A stretch of 47,816 nucleotides of DNA from Ignavibacteriales bacterium (GTDB lineage Bacteria > Bacteroidota > Ignavibacteria > UBA10030). The DNA lies in the NCBI GenBank assembly GCA_016192345.1, contig JACPUH010000026.1, positions 1 through 47,816 of the forward strand, given 5' to 3'. How positions within the stretch are numbered: the stretch's first letter is position 1; the number at the start of each line of letters is the position of its first letter. The notes beneath the pieces are model-generated. The model was not told the DNA's origin and did no database searches. It worked only from the letters and a program-made list of their open reading frames with translations. Made by a program: the position numbers and the translations under genes. Of the stretch, positions 26,063 through 36,479 are shown one piece after another.

Positions 26063-28489
26063 TTACTTCACGAGCATCATCCTGTTGATCCTCGTGAAGG
26101 AATTTCCCTTCACATCATTCACCATAATCCTGTAGAAATACATCCCGCTTGCGAGCGTTGATGCGTCAAAATTCACGCTGTGCATGCCCGCTTGCCGTAT
26201 CCCTTCCGCAAGAATTGCCACTTCCTTCCCCAGCACATTGAATACCTTTAGACTCACGGAACCGTCGAAGGGAATCTGGTACGTAATGGTTGTAGCCGGG
26301 TTAAAGGGATTCGGGTAATTTTGGGAAAGATCAAATTCTATCGGTGTCGACGACGCGTCGCGTTCCTTAGCCATGGGGCTCTCGCTAAGTGCCGCCGCAG
26401 AAGGCCCCGAGGAGACCGCTTTCGTTTGTGTGCTTGTGAGAGTGTAGTTCACTCCTGCAGTCGTATACCCGACGATCTTGTAAGTATACGTTCCCGGTCT
26501 TGATACCCAGTAGCTGATCGCTTCGGGGTTCGAGAGGTCGGCGTCGCGTGTGGCCTCATTGCCGTCCGGGTCGAGCAGGTAAAGATCCAAGTCGGCCGTG
26601 GGGGACCAACTCAATTCGGCGTTGATGATGATCGTGTTGGAGCTTACTTCAACCGGAATCAAATGTGTTTCGGGTGTCCCGTCAACGGATACGCCCATCG
26701 ATCCGGAGAACGACTCGGTCTCATCCACAAACTCCGTATTGCTGGGGAAGGTTTGACCATCGACGGCAATGTAATCGACATACACCCTGTCGCTCAACGC
26801 CCGGAGCCGGAGCGTGTGGTTGCTGTTGCTTAATCCCCCATAAGCGCTTTGCACCTTCCATTGCGGTGTTGTACTCTGAAAGTTGATATATCCACGGGAC
26901 ACTCCGTCAATCAACACTTCCGCCATGCCTCCCTGGGAGTTCGTTGGATACCCAAGTTTGATATTCGTGCCGTAGAACGTCACTTGCAGCATCTGTCCCG
27001 ACTTGCTCCCCTTTCCCTTCACATGGGCAACCTTGTATGCCCCGCCTGAAGCGTTCGCGTCCGTAACGCTCTGCCAACTGCCGAGATACCCAAGATGGGA
27101 GTTGTTCTCTTCGACAACGACAAAGTGTGCCTGGCTCGACCATCTCGTGTCACCGCTGAGGAACTGGTGTCGCTTTCCTGTTGTCGTGCGGGCCAGTTCA
27201 ACTGCTTTCCGAACATTGATGTATCCCGTCCCCACTTGGTGGAACGCGTACCCCGGCATGGGGTCCGTTGTTGCCATCAGGATCTCTTCGACCTGGTCCG
27301 GGGAGAGGCTGGAGTTGGCCTCCAGCAACAACGTAACCGTGCCGGCGACGAACGGGGTCGCCATGCTTGTACCGCTTAACGCTTGATAGTAGAGTGTGTA
27401 ATCGGGATTCGTCGCGTCGACGAAGTTGCCGAGCGAGCCGGTCGGTGTTCCTGCGGCCCGGGTTGAACGGATGCTCACACCCGGAGCCGTGATATCGGGA
27501 TGTTTGAACTCGTCCCCTGGGACACCCCAGCTGGAGAACGAGGCAAGCTGCTTGTTGGCGTCCCCCGCCGCCACACTGATGACCCATGGGACCGTGGCGT
27601 AAGGATTGAGCGTGTTATCGCCGGGACCTTCATTACCCGCGGCAAACGTCACGACAATCCCCCGTCGGTATGCCTCATAGGTTGCCCGGTTGATGGGGTT
27701 GTTCGGATCGAACCCCGGCGTAGCGCTTCCCCAACTGTTCGTGACGACGTCGATCGCAAATCGATCCTTGTTGGCAATGGCGTAATTCAATCCCTTTAAA
27801 ACATCGAGCAGAGCAGAGGTTGCCAACACATCGGCTCCCAGCACGCCGTACCCAACGAGGCTTGCATCAGGGGCGATCCCTGCATAATAACGCTGCCGGC
27901 GCGGATCGTCCTTCGACGCCTCACCCGTCCCTGCTACCGTGCCGGCAACATGTGTCCCGTGTCCGCTGTAATTATCAGTATTCGGCACCCCCTCGATGTA
28001 GGCTGCAAAGCCGACAAGGTCAAGATCGGTAACGGCCCGGACATTCTCTTTCACTTTCGTACGGAACTCCAGATCCGGGTGGAGTGCGTTCACTCCCGTA
28101 TCAAGGATAAAAACCGTTTTCCCTTTTCCTTTGATGCCATAGACATCCTGCACATAGTGTCCCCCCGTAATCTGACCGGAGGTGTAATTAAAGAACTCGA
28201 TCCGGTCATTGAAGTACACGCTTTCAACCGTCGGCCAGCCCAGGATCGTTTCAATCTGGGCTGTTGTCAGGACGGCGCCCGTCATGGGCAGGTGCGTGAG
28301 GGCCTGATATTTCACCCCCAGAACGGAGAGACTCAGGACATCGTCCTGACTCTTGAAGGTGACCACGACGCCGTATGGGCCTGCTGCGGAAACCATCTGT
28401 TGCTGCAGGGCCGGGTCAAGAATTGCCTGGCCCCTTGAGGCAAAGGTCGTCAGAACGACCAAGAGCACAACATGCAATAAACGTTTCAT
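26063..28489 (-). CDS. Secreted subtilase (S8) with T9SS type A sorting domain
   Basis: 808 residues from the ATG at 28489; a longer frame exists upstream but covers a different gene. After a signal peptide (1-22) comes a subtilisin propeptide-like region, then the catalytic domain with Asp130 (ILDTGVN), His177 (SGHGTH) and Ser375 (GTSMATP). Next come a beta-sandwich resembling carbohydrate/adhesion modules ([31 protein letters not shown]), a pre-peptidase C-terminal-like domain ([15 protein letters not shown]), and a Por-type sorting domain with [17 protein letters not shown]. It is therefore a surface or secreted protease. Its ATG overlaps the stop of a pseudo-receiver gene (ATGA). Confidence 0.95.
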   Translation of the reverse strand: MKRLLHVVLLVVLTTFASRGQAILDPALQQQMVSAAGPYGVVVTFKSQDDVLSLSVLGVKYQALTHLPMTGAVLTTAQIETILGWPTVESVYFNDRIEFFNYTSGQITGGHYVQDVYGIKGKGKTVFILDTGVNALHPDLEFRTKVKENVRAVTDLDLVGFAAYIEGVPNTDNYSGHGTHVAGTVAGTGEASKDDPRRQRYYAGIAPDASLVGYGVLGADVLATSALLDVLKGLNYAIANKDRFAIDVVTNSWGSATPGFDPNNPINRATYEAYRRGIVVTFAAGNEGPGDNTLNPYATVPWVISVAAGDANKQLASFSSWGVPGDEFKHPDITAPGVSIRSTRAAGTPTGSLGNFVDATNPDYTLYYQALSGTSMATPFVAGTVTLLLEANSSLSPDQVEEILMATTDPMPGYAFHQVGTGYINVRKAVELARTTTGKRHQFLSGDTRWSSQAHFVVVEENNSHLGYLGSWQSVTDANASGGAYKVAHVKGKGSKSGQMLQVTFYGTNIKLGYPTNSQGGMAEVLIDGVSRGYINFQSTTPQWKVQSAYGGLSNSNHTLRLRALSDRVYVDYIAVDGQTFPSNTEFVDETESFSGSMGVSVDGTPETHLIPVEVSSNTIIINAELSWSPTADLDLYLLDPDGNEATRDADLSNPEAISYWVSRPGTYTYKIVGYTTAGVNYTLTSTQTKAVSSGPSAAALSESPMAKERDASSTPIEFDLSQNYPNPFNPATTITYQIPFDGSVSLKVFNVLGKEVAILAEGIRQAGMHSVNFDASTLASGMYFYRIMVNDVKGNSFTRINRMMLVK

Positions 28490-28905
28490 AGCGTTTCCCC
28501 CCATGAATAATTGTATGAAGAATGTTTTGTATCGCTCGGAACAGTTTCCTGCGTGAATTTGGTCAGAATCGCGGAGAGGTCTTTTTCGAGTGTTAAAGCG
28601 CAAATAGAACCCTCGATGGAAAGTAAGACTACGAACTGTCTGAAGGTCTCTCCTTCGTGCGGGGTCACGAAGACCACCCGGGTCGCCGGAGACCATGCTT
28701 TTACCCAGCGGGCCAGCGCTATGTTGTCCATGCGGGTCAGATTGACGCTCAGAAGGACTAGGTCGGGCTTTCGGAGCTGGATCTTGGCATAGGCTTCCAT
28801 TCCATCCTTTGCCGTGGCAACGACGGTGTGGCCGCGGGATGCAAAGAATGAGTATAACCTGGCTTGGATTTCCCCTTGTGGCTCTGCGATGAGAACGCTG
28901 AACAT
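28486..28905 (-). CDS. Pseudo-receiver domain protein (phospho-acceptor Asp replaced by Ser)
   Basis: 139 residues from the ATG at 28905, which has AAGGGGGG just upstream. The sequence has the receiver plan ([46 protein letters not shown]), but the catalytic residues are changed: the acidic pair is Ala-Glu, the phospho-acceptor Asp is Ser (LLSVNL), and no KP motif is seen. It should therefore not be phosphorylated by a kinase. Its stop overlaps the subtilase start by ATGA, which is an unusual partner for a receiver. A role as a protein-binding regulator of the protease or its export is inference. Confidence 0.85.
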   Translation of the reverse strand: MFSVLIAEPQGEIQARLYSFFASRGHTVVATAKDGMEAYAKIQLRKPDLVLLSVNLTRMDNIALARWVKAWSPATRVVFVTPHEGETFRQFVVLLSIEGSICALTLEKDLSAILTKFTQETVPSDTKHSSYNYSWGETL

Positions 28906-29158
28906 ATCCCCCCTTGAACGAATGTGCTTGATGCAATCGTACGAAAGGGGAGAGAAAAGCACAATCAGGCAAACAGTGTATTTTTGTTTCTCCTGCACAT
29001 GGGGGAGAGACTACACAGGTCGCCCTCCTTATATCAGAGGAGGATGGGGAGTGGGGGTGAAGAGCGATACACAAGGAAACGAATTGATACACAGCCGAAA
29101 GGGAACTGGTGGGTCCTTCCGTTGCAATTCTTCCCGGTTTCTAGCCCCGCTTTTTGCT

Positions 29159-29977
29159 TTAACGGGCAAGGATCATTCGCTTCGTTTCGGAAGAGGAACC
29201 GGCCGTCAATCGGTACCAGTATGTACCGCTTGGAAGTTGGGATCCTTCAAAAAAAACCTGATGCGACCCGGCTCCAAGGTCGCTTTCAAAGAGAAGGGAA
29301 ACTTCCTTTCCGAGAAGATCATATACCGCCAAACGAGCGCGGGCCGGACTCGCGAGATGAAACCGTATGTTCGTCGCTGGGTTGAAGGGATTGGGATAAT
29401 TCTGTTCGAGCAGAAACGCCGGGGCGACCGGATTGTCCCGTTCAAGGGCGGTTACGGAAGGACGAATGACGACCTGCTTGTCGGGAGCGAAGTTCCATTC
29501 ATCCCCGAACGACGTACCATTGTTGTTGACGCTATTGCCGTTGGCGAAAAGGGTCACCGTGCCGGCAGTTTGAGGGGCGGTATACCTGAACCGGAACGTT
29601 GCAGTTGTCCCGCTGAAAGGGGCAGGGGCCTCATGGGTAAGTTCTCCGCCAAACGTGAAGAGCCGGGGCACATTGAACAACGCGGTATCCAGGGTGCCGG
29701 AAGATGCCGCAATATTTGTTCCGGCCGCGATGGCCGGACCGCCCTGAATCGTGATTTGATACTCCGACGTCTGGCCCGCGGTAAGCGTGTCCGGTCCAGA
29801 GATCGCAACGACGACCGATGGGGAGGGGCCGGTCTGCCCCTGCGAACTCACGTGGCAAGTGCAGCCGTTGCCGTTTTTCCGGGTTGCCCCATTGATGCCC
29901 GTAGAATGTGCAAAGACGAGCACACAGTATCCAAGCGTCCCACCGATCAGAAGAACCTGGAGAAAAATCTTTTTCAT
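29159..29977 (-). CDS. Choice-of-anchor V domain protein with T9SS sorting domain
   Basis: 272 residues with a signal peptide (MKKIFLQVLLIGGTLGYCVLVFA). It contains the short histidine/cysteine motif NGCTCH after HSTGINGATRKNG, the mark of choice-of-anchor V proteins, and a beta-sandwich (PSVVVAISGPDTLTAGQTSE). It ends in a sorting domain with [16 protein letters not shown]. The Cys-x-Cys-His may bind metal or heme; function is otherwise unknown. Its start overlaps the stop of the upstream SGNH gene (ATGA, 29974-29977), so the two secreted proteins are co-translated. Confidence 0.87.
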   Translation of the reverse strand: MKKIFLQVLLIGGTLGYCVLVFAHSTGINGATRKNGNGCTCHVSSQGQTGPSPSVVVAISGPDTLTAGQTSEYQITIQGGPAIAAGTNIAASSGTLDTALFNVPRLFTFGGELTHEAPAPFSGTTATFRFRYTAPQTAGTVTLFANGNSVNNNGTSFGDEWNFAPDKQVVIRPSVTALERDNPVAPAFLLEQNYPNPFNPATNIRFHLASPARARLAVYDLLGKEVSLLFESDLGAGSHQVFFEGSQLPSGTYWYRLTAGSSSETKRMILAR

Positions 29978-31293
29978 TTCAGGATTATCATGGTCTTTTG
30001 GAGGACGAGATTGCCCAACCGGAGCCGGTAGAAATACGCACCGCTTGTCAGGGCCGATGCGTCAAACCGGACACGATGTTCTCCGGCCTGGTGGGTTCCC
30101 TCAACAAGAAGCGCTACTTCCTTTCCGAGAACGTTGAACACTCTCAGGCTCACAGAGCCGTCATGGGGAATTTGATAGGTAATTGTTGTAGACGGGTTGA
30201 AGGGGTTCGGGAAATTCTGGTTCAGGACGAACGATTCCGGTAATGCATAGTCGAGTTGTGCAATAGAAACGAGGGCAGGCTTTAGAAACCAGGCGGTTGT
30301 TGTCGGATTTGTCTTGAAAAAAGAGAGTAAAGCATTGGCGACCTTTTGACGCCCCGAGGTCGAAGGATGGGTACCATCGCTTTGGAAGTCCGCGCAATCC
30401 CATGAAAAACCGTCCGATCGGGGTACCGTGCCATCCGCCCAGAGATACGGTCCCCACGCCAGCCATGGTGCCCGTGCATTCGATCCCTGAAAAACGAGCG
30501 ATGTGTCGTTTTCGATTTGTTTTGCAATCAGCCACTTCACGGCAAAGCCCGACTCATACGCATAGGGTTCAGGGTTCAACGTCGTTGTGGCATATCCGCC
30601 GTATGTTCTGCTGGACCAATACGCCAACTTGATGTTGGGATAGCGCGCTTTCAGAATCCGGGCGATCGACTCCAGGTGACCCTGCAACATTACCGCATGC
30701 TGGGGAAAAGATTGTGTGGGATTGGCGTTGGCTTCCTTGACCCATGCAACCTGAACCTGTTCCCGCGTGACGTCGGCGGCGGTCAATCGTTGATCTATGA
30801 CACTCCAGAAATTTGCCGAAGGATTCGAAATTATTGAAGCAGTTTGTCCCCCCTGGGCACCGTCTACGATGACGAGTTTCGTATTCTTGGCGGGATCCTG
30901 ATCTGCGAGGGACTTGAAGAGGGAAAATTCCTGTGTGGCGTTGCTCATTCCGATGGAAAGAAGCACGATGCTGCCGGCTTCCTGCTCCACCGCGCCTGAT
31001 GCATTTAATGGGACAATGGATTGGGCGAGTTCAATTCCCGCCGCGTTGTGGGCTGCTGGGCCCTCGTTCAACCCGTTCGGATACAAGCCCCCCTGGTAAC
31101 CAAAATAGAGGTCCGTCCGCAATTCACTCAGCGGTTTGAGGCCGGTGGAGGTTTTGGAACAGTTCTGTGCAAGCATCATTGCACTGAAGCCTGCCATGAA
31201 TATCCATGAGAGAACAATAAACCTCGCAGCCGCCCCCTGATACAACGTCGATTGAACAACGGAGGAAGGTCTTTTCCAGATCCATTTTGTCAT
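29974..31293 (-). CDS. Secreted SGNH/GDSL-like hydrolase with T9SS sorting domain
   Basis: 439 residues from the ATG at 31293, preceded by GGGGAGAG. After a signal/leader with a hydrophobic stretch (FIVLSWIFMAGFSAMMLAQ) comes an SGNH-like core: IVLLSIGMSNATQEF in the position of the nucleophile block, VIVDGAQGGQT, IARILKARYPNIKLAYWSSR and the C-terminal DGTHPSTSG that supplies the Asp/His pair. The usual GDS is GMS, so the serine assignment is less certain. It ends in a sorting domain with [17 protein letters not shown] that is very close to that of the subtilase. It is probably an esterase or deacetylase of surface polymers. Confidence 0.8.
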   Translation of the reverse strand: MTKWIWKRPSSVVQSTLYQGAAARFIVLSWIFMAGFSAMMLAQNCSKTSTGLKPLSELRTDLYFGYQGGLYPNGLNEGPAAHNAAGIELAQSIVPLNASGAVEQEAGSIVLLSIGMSNATQEFSLFKSLADQDPAKNTKLVIVDGAQGGQTASIISNPSANFWSVIDQRLTAADVTREQVQVAWVKEANANPTQSFPQHAVMLQGHLESIARILKARYPNIKLAYWSSRTYGGYATTTLNPEPYAYESGFAVKWLIAKQIENDTSLVFQGSNARAPWLAWGPYLWADGTVPRSDGFSWDCADFQSDGTHPSTSGRQKVANALLSFFKTNPTTTAWFLKPALVSIAQLDYALPESFVLNQNFPNPFNPSTTITYQIPHDGSVSLRVFNVLGKEVALLVEGTHQAGEHRVRFDASALTSGAYFYRLRLGNLVLQKTMIILK

Positions 31294-31529
31294 AATCTCT
31301 CCCCGGCTTGGCGATTCAAACCGCTCTGTGCTGTAACCTACGGAAAGACAAACAAGAACACAAAGAAGTTTAATGCTGGAAAAGCGGGATGCGAGCTGGA
31401 TCACACGGGGCGTGTGAAAACCCAAAAAAGGGAATAAGTGTGGCCTTACAAACGAAAGTTCGCAGAGCGGGAAATTGATGTACTCTTCCCGCCACTGCGA
31501 ACCCGGAAAAAAGAGACTTTAGGAGAAAA

Positions 31530-31910
31530 TCAGTTCTCGCGCCTCTGCCGCCCGCGCATTTGCTGGCGTTCCTTTTTGAACTCCTCGTACTTTGCAAGTT
31601 GTTCCTTCGTCAACATCTTCTCCACTTCTTTATCCCCTTTTGCATTGATATCCTGTATGGCCTTGCGCATCGCTTCCCGATCTCCCATCAGGTCGGGCAT
31701 CTTTTCCTGCATTTCCTTCTGCAAAGTCTGATAGACTTTTACCAATTTCCCCTTTTGTTCCTCGTTTAAATCAAGCCGTTTGGAGAGCTGTTCGGCCCGG
31801 TCCTCGGGGGACATCATTCTCCCCTGGGCCAACACACGCTGGCCGGCGGCCGATACCAGGATCAGAACCATTGCCACAATGAGATTGCGAAGCAAAGAAT
31901 GAACCTTCAT
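31530..31910 (-). CDS. Spy/LTxxQ-like periplasmic protein
   Basis: 126 residues. A signal peptide (MKVHSLLRNLIVAMVLILVSAAGQRVLAQ) is followed by helices with (L/M)xxEQ-type motifs (LDLNEEQKGKLVKVYQTLQK; MLTKEQLAKYEEFKKERQ) and a basic tail (RGRQRREN), the pattern of the Spy/CpxP family of small periplasmic chaperones. The ATG at 31910 has AAGGAG 9 nt upstream. It stands alone, between the T9SS cluster and the efflux operon. Confidence 0.8.
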   Translation of the reverse strand: MKVHSLLRNLIVAMVLILVSAAGQRVLAQGRMMSPEDRAEQLSKRLDLNEEQKGKLVKVYQTLQKEMQEKMPDLMGDREAMRKAIQDINAKGDKEVEKMLTKEQLAKYEEFKKERQQMRGRQRREN

Positions 31911-32078
31911 ACAACTGCGCTCCTTCTTGATTGAGAGATGAAGAAATTGTGATTTGGAGTTACCGCACATTGGGCAAGGAACTCAGACACTTTTTCTGAA
32001 ACACGACCCCGGGCTCCTGTCACAATGATACGCATGAAACGAACCGGGAAGGAAGAAGTTGCGGGGATGAAAATGGAC

Positions 32079-32105
32079 AAGGGGGGCTCAACAAACACCC
32101 CCCTT
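32079..32105 (-). terminator. Hairpin downstream of the efflux operon
   Basis: AAGGGGGG (32079-32086) pairs with CCCCCCTT (32098-32105), 8 bp with an 11-nt loop, about 20 bp past the stop of the RND gene. The T-tract is not immediately adjacent, so activity is moderate at best. Confidence 0.5.
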
Positions 32106-32125
32106 GGTCCGATTCTCAAGAACAA

Positions 32126-35100
32126 TTATTTTCCCAGCACCGGTTCCGATTCCGGTTCCGACTTGATAAACCTCCTCATGAACCCTTTGAGCTGCACCCC
32201 CCATTGGTCGAGCAGGGAATAGAACGTCGGCACAATCACAAGGGTCAGGAAACTGGAGATCGTGAGGCCGGAGATGATCGCGATCCCCAACGGGCCCCAG
32301 AATCCCGCGCTCTCGGCGCCGACAACGAAATGCCATTCCCGCCAATCAAAATCGAACCCGGTGGCAAGCGGCACAATGCCGAGTACCGTGGTGGCGGCTG
32401 TCAGCAAGATCGGGCGGAGACGCGTTCGCCCCGCTTCCAGCAAGGATTCGTCCACCGGCATTCCCTCCTCCTGGCGTCTGCGCGCGAAGTCGAGGAGAAC
32501 AATGGCGTTCTTGACCACGATCCCGGCCAGGGCGATGACCCCGACGCCCGTCATGATAATGACGAACGGCGTCCGCGTGACAAGGACTCCCACGATAACC
32601 CCGATGAGTGAAAGGATCACGGAGAGCATGATCACAAACGGCACCTTGAGGGAGTTGAACTCCGAAACGAGGATCAGGAACACGAGCAACAGGGTGATGT
32701 TGAAGGCGGACTGGAGAAACGCCTGGGCCTTGTTCTGTTCTTCATCCTTCCCGGTGAACTTGATGGTGTTCCCGGCCGGGATGTCGAAGCCGGCGAGACG
32801 GGTTTTCACCTCATCCAGCACCTCAGAGGCAACTCTTCCTTCCACGTTCCCCGTGACGGTAATGACCCGCTTCTGATCCTTCCGCCGGATGTCCGTCAGT
32901 CCGGAGGTTTTCTGAATTTTTGCGACGGAGGTCAAAGGAATAGAGAGGAGCACACCGCGGCGGTTCATGAACGTGATGTTCAGTTTCTCCAGATCTTCAA
33001 TCGATGTGCGCTGGTTCTCCTGCAGGCGTACGCGGATCTTGTACTCATCCTCACCGACGCGGTACTTTGAGGCTTCGGCCCCGGTGATCGCGGACCGGAC
33101 GGTCCCGGCGATTTGACCGGTGTTGGTCCAGAGCATCCCCGCCTTTTCCCGATCCACGATGACCTCCACCTCGGGGCGACCGACGTTATAATCGTCTTTC
33201 AAATCGACCAGTCCGTCGACGGAGCGAATTTGCTCCCGCACCTGGCTGCTCAGGGAGGCGAGTTGGTCATAATCCTCCCCGGAAATTTCAATGCTGACAG
33301 CGGCTCCGACCGGTGGACCCATCTCTTGCTTGTTCACCCGGATATCCGCGCCCGGGATCCCGGTGAACCGTTTCCGAACGTCGTCCAGAATATCAAACGT
33401 GCTGGCGTTACGGTCTTTTTTCTGATAGAAGTTGATGGAGATCGATCCCTTGTTGGAAGTCCCCTGGCCCCCGAAATCGAACGGGTCATCGGACGTGCCG
33501 ATGCTGGCAACAACGAACTCGATGTTGTTGGCCCCGTACACTTCGGCGAGCCGCGTTTCGAGAATTCCGGCTATCCCGTTTGTGACGTCCAGCGAGGTTC
33601 CCGGGGGAGCTTCGATCCGTGCGACGATCTGGTTCGGCTCGACATTGGGGAAAAACTCAACGCCGGTGTTGAAGATGCCGAACAGAACGAACACCAGCAC
33701 CAGCAAGGCAAGCGATCCGGCGATAACCATCCCCTTGCGTTGAAACGCCCATCGCAGCGTGTTGACGTATTTTGTCTGCATCCAGGGGAAGACCACCCCG
33801 TCCATCTCATGATAGAGGATCGTGATCGGGTTATACTTCTTCCACCACGTCGGGTGCTCCAGGTTCTCCCTGGCTTTTCGGATTTCGCGTTTGTAGTTAA
33901 TCCACTGAGCTCCCTGGACCGGGCTCACAACGAAGGCGACGAAGAGGGAAGCGCCGAGGGTGGCGATCAGGGTCAGCGGCAGAAACGACATAAAGTCCCC
34001 CACCACCCCCGGCCAGAAAAGAAGAGGGACGAACGGGGCGATGGTGGTGATGGTCGAAGCCAACACCGGCATGGCAACCTCCGCTGTTCCATCCTTGGCA
34101 GCCTGGATGGGACTCTTCCCATATTCGTGTTGGTGGCGATAGATGTTTTCGATGACAACGATGGCGTCGTCGACAAGAATTCCCAACGCCAGAACGAGGG
34201 CAAAGAGGACCACGAAGTTCAACGTAATGCCGGACGCGGAGAGGACGATGAACCCGATGAACATGGAGAGGGGTATCGCGGCCGAGACCAGCAGGGAGTT
34301 CTTGAACCCGAAAAACATAAACAAGGAGAGGACGACGAGAAACATTCCCGTGAAAATACTGTTTTCCAGCTCGCTGACCGAACGCTGGATCTGGACCGAC
34401 TGATCATTGGATACTTCGAGTGTAATCCCGGCCGGGAGCGTCTTCTCCGTTTCTTTGATCAGGGTCTTCACTTCTCCCGCGATGCGCAGCAGGTTTTCAC
34501 CCGCTCTCTTCCGAACAGCCAGAGAGACCACCTCCACGCCGTTCAGGCGTGCATACGTGAGCCGGTCCTCGAAGGAGTAAGCGACCGAGGCGACATCCCG
34601 TATGTAAATCGGCTTGCCGTTCTGGATCTTCACCACAACATCCTCAATCGGGTTCACGGTCTTGAATTCTCCCGGGACCCGGATGGAAAGGGTTTTTTCC
34701 TTGGTGTCGATGGTCCCGCCCGGAACCGAAAGGTTCTCGTTGCGGATCGCGTTTACCACATCCTCGAAGCTGACCTGGTACCCGTTCATCCGGTAGACGT
34801 CGACATTGACCTGCACCTCGGGCTCAATCCCGCCGTTCAAGTCGGCTCGCAAGACGCCCGGCACGCTTTCGATCCTGTCCTGCAAATCTTCTGCAATCTT
34901 CTTGAGACGCGCCAATCCGACTTCCCCCCCGACGTTGACAAACATGATCGGGAATTCGCTGAAGTTGATCTCGGAGACCACGGGCTCCAGGATGTCTGAA
35001 GGGAGGTTTGGCTTGGCGGAGTTCACCTTGTCCCGAACGCGTCGCAGGGCATCATCGATATCGATGCCCGTGTTGAATTCGACACGAACCGTCGAGAGAC

Positions 35101-35359
35101 CTTCCTTGGAGACCGAGGTAATTTGCTTGATATCTTTCAACGATTTGAGATCGCGCTCGAGTTGTTTTGTGATCAGTCCCTCGACATCCAGCGGTGACAC
35201 CCCGGGATAGGGGGTCGAGACGATGACGAGCGGGATACTGATGTCCGGGGCCGCTTCCTTCGGCATGGAGTTATATGCACTGAATCCAATGAGCACGATC
35301 ATCAGGACCAGAATGTACACGGCCACTTTATTATCGACTGCCACATTCCATATTCGCAT
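32126..35359 (-). CDS. RND-type efflux pump, inner-membrane transporter (AcrB/HAE1-like)
   Basis: 1077 residues, the full RND length. Features include the N-terminal helix (VAVYILVLMIVLIGFSAY), PKEAAPDISIP in the porter entry, the proton-relay motif LGILVDDAIVVIEN in TM4 with paired Asp, and twelve membrane segments with two large periplasmic loops. It pumps drugs, solvents or other small molecules with a membrane-fusion adaptor and a TolC-type channel. Both lie just upstream (17 bp to the adaptor), with a TetR regulator, so the operon order is tetR-tolC-mfp-rnd. Confidence 0.96.
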   Translation of the reverse strand: MRIWNVAVDNKVAVYILVLMIVLIGFSAYNSMPKEAAPDISIPLVIVSTPYPGVSPLDVEGLITKQLERDLKSLKDIKQITSVSKEGLSTVRVEFNTGIDIDDALRRVRDKVNSAKPNLPSDILEPVVSEINFSEFPIMFVNVGGEVGLARLKKIAEDLQDRIESVPGVLRADLNGGIEPEVQVNVDVYRMNGYQVSFEDVVNAIRNENLSVPGGTIDTKEKTLSIRVPGEFKTVNPIEDVVVKIQNGKPIYIRDVASVAYSFEDRLTYARLNGVEVVSLAVRKRAGENLLRIAGEVKTLIKETEKTLPAGITLEVSNDQSVQIQRSVSELENSIFTGMFLVVLSLFMFFGFKNSLLVSAAIPLSMFIGFIVLSASGITLNFVVLFALVLALGILVDDAIVVIENIYRHQHEYGKSPIQAAKDGTAEVAMPVLASTITTIAPFVPLLFWPGVVGDFMSFLPLTLIATLGASLFVAFVVSPVQGAQWINYKREIRKARENLEHPTWWKKYNPITILYHEMDGVVFPWMQTKYVNTLRWAFQRKGMVIAGSLALLVLVFVLFGIFNTGVEFFPNVEPNQIVARIEAPPGTSLDVTNGIAGILETRLAEVYGANNIEFVVASIGTSDDPFDFGGQGTSNKGSISINFYQKKDRNASTFDILDDVRKRFTGIPGADIRVNKQEMGPPVGAAVSIEISGEDYDQLASLSSQVREQIRSVDGLVDLKDDYNVGRPEVEVIVDREKAGMLWTNTGQIAGTVRSAITGAEASKYRVGEDEYKIRVRLQENQRTSIEDLEKLNITFMNRRGVLLSIPLTSVAKIQKTSGLTDIRRKDQKRVITVTGNVEGRVASEVLDEVKTRLAGFDIPAGNTIKFTGKDEEQNKAQAFLQSAFNITLLLVFLILVSEFNSLKVPFVIMLSVILSLIGVIVGVLVTRTPFVIIMTGVGVIALAGIVVKNAIVLLDFARRRQEEGMPVDESLLEAGRTRLRPILLTAATTVLGIVPLATGFDFDWREWHFVVGAESAGFWGPLGIAIISGLTISSFLTLVIVPTFYSLLDQWGVQLKGFMRRFIKSEPESEPVLGK

Positions 35360-35376
35360 AGCGCTATTCTTTCTGG

Positions 35377-36438
35377 TTATCCTGTAATGGTGACGGGTTG
35401 CCCGTGGACGAGTTTCTGGAACCCGGCAATGATGACGCGCTCACCGGCTTTCAAGCCTTCCAGAATTTCGACCAGGTTGCCCTGCCGGGCTCCAATCTTG
35501 ATCACCCTCTCTTCAGCTTTGCCCTGGTTCTCCACATAGATGATATACCTGTTCCGGTCAACCTGCTGAATGACATTTTCGTTGATCAGGAGGGCGCCCC
35601 GCCGCGACGCGCGTATCAATTTCACGCGCGCAATCATTTCGGGTTTCAACCTGTTGCCCGGGTTCGTGATGAGGATCTCGACCGGGAGTGTCCGGTTGTT
35701 CGGATTGATCGCGGAGGCGACGTACGTCACCTTTCCGTACAGAGTGTCCCCCGGGAAAGCGTCGACGGTAAGTTTTGCCGACGTTCCGGACGCGAGGTTC
35801 GAAGCGTGAATCTCAGGGACTTCCGCGACGATCTTGAGCACGGAGTTATTGACGAGATGTGCGATGGGAACCGCCGGTGGAGCGAATTCCCCTTCGTCGA
35901 AAAAGCGGTCGTTCAGGATGCCGTTGATCGGGCTCTTCAGATGGGCCCGCTCGAGCCGGGCCCTGAGAAGATCCGCCTGCGCCTTTGCCGCATCCCGGTT
36001 GTATTCACCGCTCTTGAGTTGAAGCTCGCTGATCGCCTGTTCCTCGAAGACCTTCGCCTGTTTCTCGTAATTCAGCGCGCTCAATTTGTATTGGGCATCG
36101 GCGGCGTTGTAGCCCGCGCGCAACACGTCATCATTCAGGATCGCGATCACCTCTCCCCGGGCGACACGGGCGCCCTTGGAAACCTTCCACTCTTTGACGA
36201 CGCCCCCTTCCTCGGGACTCATCATGACATCCTCATAGGCCTTGACGATGCCGGTGACCTGAATGGCATCCGCAAAGGGGGAGGGCTTCACTTCTTCGAT
36301 CCGTACGTTGATGGTCGGTACGGTTGCCGGGGATTCGTCCTGGCCTTCCACCTTGGCGTCTGTCTGCGAACAGGCAGCAATGCCGATCGCCAGAGCGAAG
36401 GTCAGGAATATTCCGAAAAGAACGTTCGGTGATTTCAT
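35377..36438 (-). CDS. RND efflux periplasmic adaptor (membrane fusion) lipoprotein
   Basis: 353 residues from the ATG at 36438, with a lipobox (LAIGIAACSQ). The HlyD/AcrA plan is visible: a barrel-sandwich half with SPEEGGVVKEWKVSKGARVARGE, an alpha-helical hairpin (QYKLSALNYEKQAKVFEEQA) and the second barrel-sandwich half ARLERAHLKSPINGILND, then a beta-barrel domain. It links the inner-membrane pump to the outer-membrane channel. An alternative start 13 codons upstream lacks a ribosome site. It is 17 bp before the RND gene. Confidence 0.93.
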   Translation of the reverse strand: MKSPNVLFGIFLTFALAIGIAACSQTDAKVEGQDESPATVPTINVRIEEVKPSPFADAIQVTGIVKAYEDVMMSPEEGGVVKEWKVSKGARVARGEVIAILNDDVLRAGYNAADAQYKLSALNYEKQAKVFEEQAISELQLKSGEYNRDAAKAQADLLRARLERAHLKSPINGILNDRFFDEGEFAPPAVPIAHLVNNSVLKIVAEVPEIHASNLASGTSAKLTVDAFPGDTLYGKVTYVASAINPNNRTLPVEILITNPGNRLKPEMIARVKLIRASRRGALLINENVIQQVDRNRYIIYVENQGKAEERVIKIGARQGNLVEILEGLKAGERVIIAGFQKLVHGQPVTITG

Positions 36439-36479
36439 GGTTGTTTGAACCTCTGGGTTGATGATAGGTTGATACATGA

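Noticed and set aside
28490..29092. Upstream extension of the subtilase frame
   Set aside because: It would run through the pseudo-receiver gene in another frame; the signal peptide and ribosome site fit the ATG at 28489.
28814..30031. Plus-strand open frame of 405 codons
   Set aside because: Antisense to T9SS cargo genes and the pseudo-receiver; no family features.
33113..34999. Plus-strand open frame of 628 codons
   Set aside because: Exactly antisense to the conserved RND pump; Asp/His-rich shadow sequence without domains.
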